Source: CAZTTH01 sp964615975
GTDB lineage: Bacteria > Verrucomicrobiota > Lentisphaeria > JABSQK01 > JAJFLO01
Direction of reading: 5' to 3'
NCBI GenBank assembly: GCA_964615975.1
Contig: CAZTTH010000010.1
Span: 30,605 to 94,604 of the forward strand
Length of the DNA: 64,000 nucleotides
Shown here piece after piece: positions 16,585 through 25,727 of the stretch (its first letter is position 1; each line of letters begins with the position of its first letter). Below the pieces are notes generated by a model. The model was not told where the DNA came from, did no database searches, and saw only the letters and a list, made by a program, of their open reading frames with translations. A program made the translations under genes and the position numbers.

Positions 16585-18966
16585 ATGACACGAAAAATGC
16601 ATTTGATTCACATGATGGCGATATCTTTCACCATCACGATCCTGCTTACGGGATGTAAAAGCCCTTCTCGAGGCGCTTACGGCAAGGGAAAATCCTCTGC
16701 CATTACAACAGCCATCAACAAGGAACCATTGCCATCAGAAACAACACAACCTGATCCGGCCTCCCCCATCCCTGCCGCCATGCAATTTGCTCCGACCGCA
16801 AGCAGCGATACATCCGCTTCCACTCACCCTGCGGAAACAGCATCGGCCATGGATATTCACGATAGCATCAACAGGACCACCGACACATTCCCTGAATTGC
16901 CGAGTCGCAATCTCGATCAAGAACCGGAAAAACCAAAAACTCCGATATACAGCCTGCCAATGGACATGACCAGGGACATCGAAAATCCCGATGACGCGGT
17001 GGAAGTAAAATTCAATTTCGATGCCGAAAATCTGATCAACGTCATTCAAATGTTTTCTGTCACCCTGAATTTCCAATACTTTATCGATCCGGCAGTTACC
17101 GGTTCTGTAACCATGACCATTGACACCAAAATGACCCGCAGGGAAGCATGGGAATTATTCGAACATATCCTTTGGATATCCGGCGCCTACGCCTCTAAAA
17201 ATTTTGCCTTTATCAATATTCTGCCTTTTAGCAAAATGCCCCAGGAAAGACGACTATTTGCTACTCACGATCCGATTCCGAATGTGCAAATAGAAATAAT
17301 CAAATTGTACCACACCCCTGCTCCCGACATTGTTAATTTGATCAAACCGTTCATGACTGCCGGAGCTACTGCTTCGGCGATTCAATATCTCAATAGCATC
17401 CTGATTATCGAAGCGCCACCGAATATGCCCAAACTGCGCGAGTTGATAGAACGCCTTGATGTGGTGGGGGAAAGCAAATGGCCATTAATCAGCCTGCCCT
17501 GCCATTTTGTCGAAGCCCAGATTATCCTTGAAGAGCTTCAGGTGATTCTCCCGATGATCGGGTTTCCAGTTACTTCCGGCGAACGCAGTGACGGGCACAG
17601 TATCAAATTGGTGGCATTGGATCGATTGCAGGTTATTATCGCCGCCGCCCCTGCCAGGGAAGTGCTCGATGAAATTGCCCGTTGGATCGCCATCCTTGAT
17701 CGCGAGGATACCGCTGAAAATGAACGCATTTACTTTTATGATGTCAAGTACAATAAAGCGGAGGATTTAAGCGAGAGCATTGGGGTCTTTTTCAACTCCT
17801 CCAGCACCGCGACATCTTCCCGCTCCTCCAATCGCTCATCCCGATCCAGCGCCACCACGGCCAACAATGAGACCGCTTCCACACCGCCTCCCGCCCGCAA
17901 TGTCGCCAATGATCAACAAAACAATCGGCGGACGACCCGCACCCGGTCAAGTGCTCAGCGCAGTGGGTCCAGCGACGAAATTCCGGCAACTATTTTTGAC
18001 ATACCAGTAACCGTACTCGCCGATGGCGCCCACAACCGCCTGGTTATTCGCACGACAGCGCGTGCCTACACCATGTTGGAGGCATTGCTGCAACGTCTGG
18101 ACATCCCGCCCTTGCAGGTGTTGATTAATGTGATTATCGCGGAGATCAAGCTGAGTAAAAACACCGAATATGGATTTCGCTTCGCGGCGAAACCTGGAGG
18201 GGATTTCAAATTTAACATTAATCCATCGGGAAGTGATGATGTCGGGAGTAAGGACCTCTATAATATGGTGCTCAGTTCCAACAGCAATGGATCGATCACC
18301 AATATTGGCGATGTTTTTTCATTTGTGAAGGCCATTGCCGGAAAAACCAACACCCGGGTATTATCATCCCCGCAAATCATTGCGATCAGCGATGAAGAAG
18401 CAACCATTAACATCGGCAAAAGTGTGCCTATCATTACTGAACAACTCAATAACACCAGTGGCAATGCGGTCACCGGCAATATCAATCAGAGCATTCAATA
18501 CAAGGATACGGGTACGATTCTGAAAGTAACTCCTCACATTACCGCGAAAAAACTCGTCACCCTGGACATCAGCCAGGAATACTCTGTCGCGGAAGCGATT
18601 CCAACTGATGCCAATGCGATCAGGTCGCCTGCGATCACCAATCGGGTTCTGGAAACTTCGATGGTGGTCAAGGACAAAACCACCGTGCTTTTGGGTGGTT
18701 TTATTGAAAATTCAAACACAAATGGCGAAAGAAAAATCCCCGTTTTAGGCGATATCCCATATTTAGGCAAACTCTTTAGTTATTCAACCACCACAAATGG
18801 CAAAACCGAATTATTGTTAATTCTTAATGTCAATGTCATCGATGTCGAAACGGATTTTGGTAACGTCCTCAAAAAATACCACAACTCGCTTCAAGCTATT
18901 AACGAAAATTTCGCTGATACCAATAACGAATTACCCCCGAATGAAATGCGGCAAAAGACTCAGTAA
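16585..18966 (+). CDS. gspD: Secretin (GspD/PilQ family), lipoprotein
   Basis: Outer-membrane secretin channel of the secretion/pilus system, 793 residues. The signal peptide ends in the lipobox LLTGC, placing the lipidated cysteine at residue 24. N-terminal N0 and N1-like modules begin near residue 130 (VEVKFNFDAENLINVIQMFS) and continue through several N domains (VQIEIIKLYHTPAPDIVNLI; YDVKYNKAEDLSESIGVFF). A Ser/Thr/Asn-rich linker (about 405-465) interrupts one N domain, and the secretin core closes with TNTRVLSSPQIIAISDEEAT, a TGTILKVTPHIT strand and VLLGGFI ... IPVLGDIPYLGKLF. It lies 52 bases after the GspC-like gene, in the expected order for a type II secretion operon. Confidence 0.92.
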   Translation: MTRKMHLIHMMAISFTITILLTGCKSPSRGAYGKGKSSAITTAINKEPLPSETTQPDPASPIPAAMQFAPTASSDTSASTHPAETASAMDIHDSINRTTDTFPELPSRNLDQEPEKPKTPIYSLPMDMTRDIENPDDAVEVKFNFDAENLINVIQMFSVTLNFQYFIDPAVTGSVTMTIDTKMTRREAWELFEHILWISGAYASKNFAFINILPFSKMPQERRLFATHDPIPNVQIEIIKLYHTPAPDIVNLIKPFMTAGATASAIQYLNSILIIEAPPNMPKLRELIERLDVVGESKWPLISLPCHFVEAQIILEELQVILPMIGFPVTSGERSDGHSIKLVALDRLQVIIAAAPAREVLDEIARWIAILDREDTAENERIYFYDVKYNKAEDLSESIGVFFNSSSTATSSRSSNRSSRSSATTANNETASTPPPARNVANDQQNNRRTTRTRSSAQRSGSSDEIPATIFDIPVTVLADGAHNRLVIRTTARAYTMLEALLQRLDIPPLQVLINVIIAEIKLSKNTEYGFRFAAKPGGDFKFNINPSGSDDVGSKDLYNMVLSSNSNGSITNIGDVFSFVKAIAGKTNTRVLSSPQIIAISDEEATINIGKSVPIITEQLNNTSGNAVTGNINQSIQYKDTGTILKVTPHITAKKLVTLDISQEYSVAEAIPTDANAIRSPAITNRVLETSMVVKDKTTVLLGGFIENSNTNGERKIPVLGDIPYLGKLFSYSTTTNGKTELLLILNVNVIDVETDFGNVLKKYHNSLQAINENFADTNNELPPNEMRQKTQ

Positions 18967-19099
18967 GGTGGTGGTGACATGATCTGCCTGTACCACTCCA
19001 AAATTCATGGACAATTAACATCGAACAATATCGTGGCCTTTCTAAAAATTGAAATCCACATAACACCCCAAACCCAATCAATATGAACACTGACTACTG

Positions 19100-20791
19100 A
19101 TGCCCAGCGACAGACATACACTTTCAACTACTGATCCCACCCCATTAGCCGGGATTCAGGCTCCTGTTACCATCCGAATTTCTCCGGATCAACTCAATGA
19201 GCGGTTGCGTGAGCAACTGACCAAGGCAGTTGATAGTCAGGATTCATTAAAGGATTTTCAATCCATGTTTGAGTGGGATCTCTGTACTCAAGGAAAATTA
19301 TCGGAATCCGAAATCCTCGCCGCCTATGCTGCCGCAACCAATATGCCCATAGTCAGCGATGAAGTCCTGGAGCATATCGACCGTTATCCGGAAATTACTT
19401 TTGAATACTTGAATAATTGGATCTGCCTGCCCATCTCATGGGATGCTGAAAATGTGGTGATTGCGGTCGCCTTTCCTTATCATATCGACACGATTTCTTA
19501 TCATTGGCGCCATCTCATGGGGAAAAAGACCAGCTTTTATTTTGGCCAACGCAGTCATATTGAACGATTGATTCATTCAATTTACAGCAAAATGGAGGAT
19601 GAACTCCAAGACGCCAAAATGAAGTGGGATATCGACACCAGCGAAGAAGCATTGCGCGATCTGGCATTGGAAGCGCCGATCGTGCGCCTGGTAAACGACA
19701 TGTTTGCCCAGGCCATAGAGATGGGCGCCAGCGATATCCATGTCGAGCCTGCGGAAGACCAACTGGCGATCCGGTACCGCATCGATGGGGTTTTGCAAAC
19801 CGTGCTCAACCCGCCCATTGCCTCATATCCCGCCATCGCAGGACGGATCAAGCTGATTGGCGGTTTGAATATCGCCGAACGCCGTCTTCCTCAGGACGGA
19901 CGCACGGATTTGCAAATTGGGCGCGCCCAACTGGATATCCGCATCAGCACCCTGCCATCCATGCATGGCGAAAGCATTGTGTTGCGCCTGTTGCGCAAGG
20001 ATATAACCACCTTCAGCCTGGAAAACATCGGCATGCTCAATGACTTGCGCGAAGAATTCACCAAGTTGATCCACATCCCCTATGGCATGATTCTGGTTGT
20101 CGGCCCCACTGGCAGCGGGAAAACCACCACCTTGTACTGCGCCATGAATCTGCTAGATACGGAACAGAATAAAGTCATCACCATTGAAGACCCGATAGAA
20201 TATCAGATGAAAGGCGTAACCCAGATACAGGTAAAACCTGCCATCGGATTAACCTTCTCCAATGGTTTGCGTTCCATCGTCCGCCAAGATCCGGATATCA
20301 TTCTCGTGGGTGAAATTCGGGATCGGGAAACCGCGGAAATTGCCATTCACGCCGCACTTACTGGACATTTGGTACTTAGCACTCTGCATACCAACGATGC
20401 CACTGGCGCCATCAGCCGGTTGATTGACATGGGAGTCGAACCGTTTCTCATTTCTTCGGCATTGGTGGGAGTGATGTCACAGCGATTGGTGCGGCGGGTT
20501 TGTTCAATCTGCAAAGGAACCGGAATGGTCGCCGCTCTCGATGAACAGGGACAAAAAAATTGTCGTAATTGCAATGGCTCCGGTTTTCGTGGACGAATTG
20601 GAATTTTTGAGTTTCTCAAGATTAACGAAGATATCCGGCGCGCCACCAATCAAGCTTCCGACAATGCGACGATCAACGCGATTGCCCGCAAACAAGGGAT
20701 GAAACCATTGATTGATGATGGCATGGAAAAGGTCCGCCAGGGGATTACCACCGAAACTGAAATTACCCGCGTCTGTCAATTGGAATTGTGA
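19100..20791 (+). CDS. gspE: GspE/PilB-family secretion ATPase
   Basis: Cytoplasmic hexameric ATPase that drives pseudopilus or pilus assembly; 563 residues. An N-terminal MshEN/T2SSE-N domain (about 40-160) precedes the ATPase core. Motifs are Walker A GPTGSGKT (residues 335-342), the Asp box near IEDPIEYQMKGVTQIQV, Walker B DPDIILVGEIRDRETA, and the His box HLVLSTLHTNDA. A four-cysteine zinc module follows (CSICKGTG and CRNCNGSG, about residues 467-497), as in GspE and PilB but not PilT. It follows the secretin by 133 bases. No gspF or major pseudopilin gene follows; the next gene is convergent. Confidence 0.93.
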   Translation: MPSDRHTLSTTDPTPLAGIQAPVTIRISPDQLNERLREQLTKAVDSQDSLKDFQSMFEWDLCTQGKLSESEILAAYAAATNMPIVSDEVLEHIDRYPEITFEYLNNWICLPISWDAENVVIAVAFPYHIDTISYHWRHLMGKKTSFYFGQRSHIERLIHSIYSKMEDELQDAKMKWDIDTSEEALRDLALEAPIVRLVNDMFAQAIEMGASDIHVEPAEDQLAIRYRIDGVLQTVLNPPIASYPAIAGRIKLIGGLNIAERRLPQDGRTDLQIGRAQLDIRISTLPSMHGESIVLRLLRKDITTFSLENIGMLNDLREEFTKLIHIPYGMILVVGPTGSGKTTTLYCAMNLLDTEQNKVITIEDPIEYQMKGVTQIQVKPAIGLTFSNGLRSIVRQDPDIILVGEIRDRETAEIAIHAALTGHLVLSTLHTNDATGAISRLIDMGVEPFLISSALVGVMSQRLVRRVCSICKGTGMVAALDEQGQKNCRNCNGSGFRGRIGIFEFLKINEDIRRATNQASDNATINAIARKQGMKPLIDDGMEKVRQGITTETEITRVCQLEL

Positions 20792-20827
20792 TAATTTGAG
20801 CGTGAAAAAGACACTTAGCTGATTCCT

Positions 20828-21835
20828 TCAGACGCGGCGCGAACGCCAGCGCCGGATCAACCGGGCGATTTTAGGATGCCCCAGGTACCACTCGCAAAAC
20901 CGTGGGATTCCCTCATCGATGGAGATCTGAGGCGAGAAATTTAGTTTGTCGACTGCCTGCTGAATATCCGCATAGGTAGCTGGAACATCGCCGGGTTGCA
21001 TCGGAAGATGTTCGATTATGGCATCCCGCCCGATAATCGTCTCCAGCTTGTGAATCATCTCCATCAAATTTTCTGATCGATGATTCCCGAGATTGAAGAT
21101 TTCATTGGCGCCGAGCTGATCAGCGAAGAGAGCATTTATCACCCCATTAACAATATCATCAATGTAGGTGAAATCCCGTTTCATCTGACCCGCATTAAAA
21201 ACCGGAATCGGTTCACCAGCAAGTATCTTTTCGGTAAAGATCCACAATGCCATATCCGGCCGACCCCATGGCCCATAAACGGTGAAGAAGCGTAACCCGA
21301 CCGCATGGATATTATAGAGATGAGTATAGGTATAGGCCATCAATTCATTTGCCTTCTTAGTAGCCGCGTACAAGCTGATCGGGGTATCGACCCTGTCAGT
21401 TTCGCGAAACGGCAACACCGTATTGCCGCCATACACACTTGAACTCGATGCGTAGACCAGCCGCTGAATCGGGAAATTTCGGCAACATTCGAGAAGGTTA
21501 AGAAATCCTTCGATATTGCTCTTTTGATAAATAAAGGGATGGGTGATGCTATAGCGCACTCCAGCTTGCGCCGCTAAATGGCAGATTCGGTCAGGCTGAA
21601 ACTGCTGACAAATTTTGGTTAACTTCTCGTACCGGCAAATATCACCGGCAATGAAATTAAATTGCTCTTCATGTTCCTGAAGTTTATCCAGGCGAGCCCG
21701 CTTGAGTTGCGCTGGATAATAGGTTCCAAGGTTATCGTAACCGATGACCTGATGTCCGCTGCGCAAAAGCGCCATGGATACATGATAGCCGATAAAACCG
21801 GCGGCGCCGGTAACCAAGATCGTGGATTGTTTCAT
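20828..21835 (-). CDS. NAD-dependent epimerase, UDP-glucuronate 4-epimerase-like
   Basis: Short-chain dehydrogenase/reductase of the nucleotide-sugar epimerase group, probably interconverting UDP-glucuronate and UDP-galacturonate (or a related pair) for surface polysaccharide. The N-terminal NAD-binding loop is GAAGFIG; the catalytic pair is YAATK with the upstream SSSSVYG serine. LAAQAGVRYSITHP, FFTVYGPWGRPDMALW and FNAGQMKRDFTYIDDIV are characteristic of UDP-GlcA epimerases. I use the ATG at 21835 (335 residues) rather than the TTG two codons earlier. It stands alone, convergent with gspE and divergent from the symporter. Confidence 0.88.
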   Translation of the reverse strand: MKQSTILVTGAAGFIGYHVSMALLRSGHQVIGYDNLGTYYPAQLKRARLDKLQEHEEQFNFIAGDICRYEKLTKICQQFQPDRICHLAAQAGVRYSITHPFIYQKSNIEGFLNLLECCRNFPIQRLVYASSSSVYGGNTVLPFRETDRVDTPISLYAATKKANELMAYTYTHLYNIHAVGLRFFTVYGPWGRPDMALWIFTEKILAGEPIPVFNAGQMKRDFTYIDDIVNGVINALFADQLGANEIFNLGNHRSENLMEMIHKLETIIGRDAIIEHLPMQPGDVPATYADIQQAVDKLNFSPQISIDEGIPRFCEWYLGHPKIARLIRRWRSRRV

Positions 21836-22126
21836 TGCCAAAGTTCGTTGAAATTCGCTGGTCTGTCGTGAAATAGAAGTTACATCGGAAAAATGGGTTT
21901 AAGTATAACGATTGGGGGAATTGAGATCAATCATGGAATGGGATTATATTCGTTCGGGAGTAAAAATCCCCCGCAACAACCTCCCCATAATGGTTCCTTC
22001 TCCATGCGTGGATTAGCAAACTTTCCCAATTCTGGTTTTGCACTTCGATGGATACGAGTCAAAGTAAGCGGTTTTCATTATCTCCGATATACCAAAATAA
22101 ATATCTCTCAGGACGAAATCATTTTC

Positions 22127-24565
22127 ATGGACTATACCATCGTACCCCTAAATAGTGTGGATTGGCTGGTCATTATTTTGTTTCTAATGGTCAGCATGAT
22201 CATCGGTCTTTACTATTCGAAACAAGCGGGTGGCAGTCTGGTGGAATATTTCGTGGCCGGTCGAAAAATGACCTGGTGGTTGGCGGGAACTTCAATCGTC
22301 GCCACGTCCTTTGCTTCCGATACCCCTCTGGTGATCGCCGGTTGGATGCGAACCATCGGATTGGAACGCAACTGGTTTTGGTGGGGGGGGATCATGGGAA
22401 TGATGCTATGCACTTTTTTTTATGCCCGCCTGTGGCGCCGCGCCAATCTCATTACCGATGTCGAATTCAATGAATTGCGCTATTCCGGTATCGCGGCCAA
22501 AGGCTTGCGGATATTCCATGCCTCATATCGTTCGCTGATTCAAAATACTCTGGTCATGGGGTGGGTGACCCTGGCAATGGCTAAAATAATTGATGTCACC
22601 CTGGATATCCCCACCCTGGTATTTATAAAAGGCCAGATCCTCCCCGAGTTATTCGACAAACGCTTGATTATTTCCCAGGTGGCCGATCTCTCAATCATAC
22701 AGGTGTGGCCCATAATCGGTAAAGCGATCATTCCCGCCAAAGCCTCCGGTATCATTGTGTGCCTGACCATGGCAGCGGGATATACCACCCTCTCCGGTTT
22801 ATGGGGTGTCATGGTTACGGATTTTTTCCAGTTTACCTTTGCCATGATCGGTGTAATTACCCTGATGTTTGTTATCATCTTCAAGGCCGGCGGCCCGACT
22901 GAAGTGGTGTTAAAAGCAAACCAGGCAGTTAAAGACGGGATAGTGATCAATCAGCTCCCATTGGATCGCAATCTGCTGCCAAATGCCAAGTTACCAAAGA
23001 GTTATCAGGAAAACCCGGATTTAATTGATAAACTGATCACCAGCGGGGTCTGCCGGCGTGACGCCGAAAACCCAAGTATGTTATACTGGTCCTGCCCTGG
23101 TTTGACCCGCCAGGAAGTGGCGGCGAAACTGATCTCCGCGAAGGTAGACAATCAGGAGGAAATATTAACTCTCTGGCAGAATGCCTATACCATCGTCAAG
23201 GCGCATTTTACTGAATTCCGCACCACCCAAAAATTGATTCATCATGGTTTTCTCATCGAAGATCGCGATGCCAGCGGTAAAACCACGGAATATTTTCGTT
23301 TGGCGGATATTTCATTATCATCGGATGAAATTCTGGCCCAATTAAATACCACCGACATTGAAAACAAGGGCGCTTTCATGGCGGCATGGCACAATGATCG
23401 CCTTGTCAATCCGAAAAAAATCACCAGTTTTCTGCCGCCATTCGACCTCAAGGGTGGCGGTTTAATGGCGGTATGGTCACTCATTGTTTTCCTCGGGCTG
23501 CAATGGTGGGCAGGCGGTGAAGGCGGTGGATTTCTCGCCCAACGACTATTTTCCTGCAAAAACGAAAAGGATTCGGTCATGGCGATGTTGTGGTTCAACC
23601 TCTGGCATTTTGTCCTCCGCCCCTGGCCCTGGATAATTGTCGGGATCGCTTCATTATTCATGATCCCGGATATCACCGCCTATGGCAAGCACTACGACGC
23701 TGAATATGCCTATGTGGTGATGTTCATGAAATTCCTCCCGATGGGATTAAAGGGATTTCTGGTTGCGGCTCTGATTGCCGCCTATATGTCGACAATCGCC
23801 ACCCATGTCAATTTCGGTGCTTCATATGTGGTCAATGACCTATATCATCGCTTCATCAATAAAAAAATGGATGAGAAAACAGGGATTCTGGTCTCTCGCC
23901 TGGCCTCAGTATTTCTCGCCATTCTCGCCGGAATTTATGCCTACTTCTCCTCCAGTATCTCCGAAGGCTGGTTTCTCTTTTTTGAGCTGATGTCCGGGGT
24001 TGGATTTGTGGTCCTGATGCGCTGGTACTGGTGGCGGATCAGTGCCTGGTCGGAATTGGCCGCCATGGCTTCATCACTCATCATGTATGGCATATTGAAT
24101 AAAACCCAGATCTTTCACTCATTCCTCCTGACCATTGGCGCGCCGACCTATATACTGGATGAGTATGCCGTGCGATTTTCCATCAATATCGTTTGCACCA
24201 CCATGATCTGGATGACGGTCACGTATTTTACCCCACCTGAAAACGAAGAGCATTTGATCCGCTTCTATCGTCGGGTCCGACCGGGAGGATGGTGGGGGCC
24301 GATCGCCGCAAAAGTGCATGTTCAGGATGAAAAAATATTGCATGTCGGCCGCATTGAATGGATCTCGTGGGGATTGGGCGTTGCGGGATTATTTACCATG
24401 CTGATTGGGCTGGGGAAATTATGTTTCGGCCAATATTGGCAAGCATTAATTTATGGCATCGCTTCGGTTATTTTGACCATTCAGCTTTTCAAGCAACTCG
24501 GCAAAATGGATTGGTCAGATATCGGTGGCTCGACAGAAGAGGTCGACCGCGGGTCAATCCACTAA
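22127..24565 (+). CDS. Sodium:solute symporter family protein with large internal insertion
   Basis: Inner-membrane Na+-coupled solute symporter (SSS/SLC5 family). The ATG at 22127 has AGGAC about 12 bases upstream and starts just before the first helix; a longer frame from 21893 adds an unlikely 78 residues. The protein has 812 residues against the usual 500-600. Family features include YYSKQAGGSLVEYFVAGRKM, WWLAGTSIVATSFASDTPL and FLVAALIAAYMSTIATHVNFGASY. The extra length is mostly one hydrophilic insertion at about residues 260-435 between two helices, with no family match I recognise, plus a C-terminal extension with two further helices. Substrate unknown. It is followed by corA after 187 bases. 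Confidence 0.86.
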   Translation: MDYTIVPLNSVDWLVIILFLMVSMIIGLYYSKQAGGSLVEYFVAGRKMTWWLAGTSIVATSFASDTPLVIAGWMRTIGLERNWFWWGGIMGMMLCTFFYARLWRRANLITDVEFNELRYSGIAAKGLRIFHASYRSLIQNTLVMGWVTLAMAKIIDVTLDIPTLVFIKGQILPELFDKRLIISQVADLSIIQVWPIIGKAIIPAKASGIIVCLTMAAGYTTLSGLWGVMVTDFFQFTFAMIGVITLMFVIIFKAGGPTEVVLKANQAVKDGIVINQLPLDRNLLPNAKLPKSYQENPDLIDKLITSGVCRRDAENPSMLYWSCPGLTRQEVAAKLISAKVDNQEEILTLWQNAYTIVKAHFTEFRTTQKLIHHGFLIEDRDASGKTTEYFRLADISLSSDEILAQLNTTDIENKGAFMAAWHNDRLVNPKKITSFLPPFDLKGGGLMAVWSLIVFLGLQWWAGGEGGGFLAQRLFSCKNEKDSVMAMLWFNLWHFVLRPWPWIIVGIASLFMIPDITAYGKHYDAEYAYVVMFMKFLPMGLKGFLVAALIAAYMSTIATHVNFGASYVVNDLYHRFINKKMDEKTGILVSRLASVFLAILAGIYAYFSSSISEGWFLFFELMSGVGFVVLMRWYWWRISAWSELAAMASSLIMYGILNKTQIFHSFLLTIGAPTYILDEYAVRFSINIVCTTMIWMTVTYFTPPENEEHLIRFYRRVRPGGWWGPIAAKVHVQDEKILHVGRIEWISWGLGVAGLFTMLIGLGKLCFGQYWQALIYGIASVILTIQLFKQLGKMDWSDIGGSTEEVDRGSIH

Positions 24566-24752
24566 ACTGAAATGACAGTTTTAAACCCAGGTAAATATTC
24601 TTGCGCTTATGATGCCGTAATTTCACCATGAAATGACGGATGATTCTGAACCCCATCCGGTTCTGCTTCACCGAGTGCCGAGCGTCACTGCGGTCAATGG
24701 CTGAAAACAATTACCTTGATAGAAATGGTCGACAAAGGAAAATGACCTGCAT

Positions 24753-25706
24753 ATGGCGTTTACCATCGAATTCAATTTTACAGAAAAATGGGAACGATTG
24801 ATTCCCATTGCCGAATCGGCATTAGCCTGCAAGAGCGGTAATTATTGCTGGATTGATCTGGATGGGGAAGAAATAGCACGAACGCATGAAATCCTCAATA
24901 ACCTGGGCATTGATCCGGTGGTGATTGAAACCATTGAAAATTGTCATGCCATTCAAGGGTTCGAACTCTTTCCCAAGTGTTTACATTTTATCGTCGAAGA
25001 AATGAATCTGGTCAATGGGAACTTCAGCACCAATCAGGTTCAAGTGGTATTGGGGGAACGGTTCATGCTTACCATTCACAAACGGCCGATTGAATTCCTC
25101 CGCCAGGTTTATGACACCTACCGCGATGATTTTTATACCATCAGCCGCTCACCCGGTTTTCTCCTCTTCGAGTTGGTCGATCACCTGACCCAGGTTTATC
25201 ACAATACGCTCACGATCATCATCAATGACATTACTGAAATACAAAAACAATTGTTTGGCGACACCACGGATATAATCTTTTCCCAGGTCGCGGAAAAAAT
25301 GCGCTGCCTCCGAGATTATCGCAAGGTGGTGATATCGGCACGTGATATCTTCGATAAACTGGCCACGCGAAAATCGCCATTCATCAATGAGTCCACGCAA
25401 CCATTTCTGGAAAAAAAGGCGGCCTTGCTTGATCGACTTGGTAATGACGTGGCAACCGAACGAGAAGTGCTGTCTGAAAGTCTGAATCTTTATATGGGTA
25501 TCGTCACTCATAAAACCAATCGCTTTCTCAATCGGCTGACGCTGATCAGCACAGTTTTTTTGCCCTTGAGTTTCATTGCGGGTGTTTACGGCATGAATTT
25601 TGACTACTTTCCTGAGTTGCATTGGCGATATGGCTACCCCATGTTCTGGGTAGTGGCGTTGATCATCGTTTATGGCTTACTGCAATTGATAAAAAAAGTG
25701 AAATAA
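24753..25706 (+). CDS. corA: CorA-family Mg2+/Co2+ transporter
   Basis: Pentameric divalent-cation channel of the inner membrane, 317 residues. The large N-terminal cytoplasmic funnel domain (about 1-250) leads into the stalk helix (LSESLNLYMGIVTHKTNRF) and two C-terminal membrane helices. The signature YGMNF (the GMN selectivity loop) sits at the end of the first helix (STVFLPLSFIAGVYGMNFDY). Length and layout fit CorA. The short cytoplasmic C-terminus ends in basic residues. It precedes kup by 21 bases, so the two transporters are probably co-transcribed. Confidence 0.93.
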   Translation: MAFTIEFNFTEKWERLIPIAESALACKSGNYCWIDLDGEEIARTHEILNNLGIDPVVIETIENCHAIQGFELFPKCLHFIVEEMNLVNGNFSTNQVQVVLGERFMLTIHKRPIEFLRQVYDTYRDDFYTISRSPGFLLFELVDHLTQVYHNTLTIIINDITEIQKQLFGDTTDIIFSQVAEKMRCLRDYRKVVISARDIFDKLATRKSPFINESTQPFLEKKAALLDRLGNDVATEREVLSESLNLYMGIVTHKTNRFLNRLTLISTVFLPLSFIAGVYGMNFDYFPELHWRYGYPMFWVVALIIVYGLLQLIKKVK

Positions 25707-25727
25707 AGAAGTGCCATTATCCTGATT

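Noticed and set aside
21893..22126. Upstream in-frame extension of the symporter by 78 residues
   Set aside because: Low-complexity, no signal features, and the ATG at 22127 has a suitable ribosome-binding site just before the first helix.
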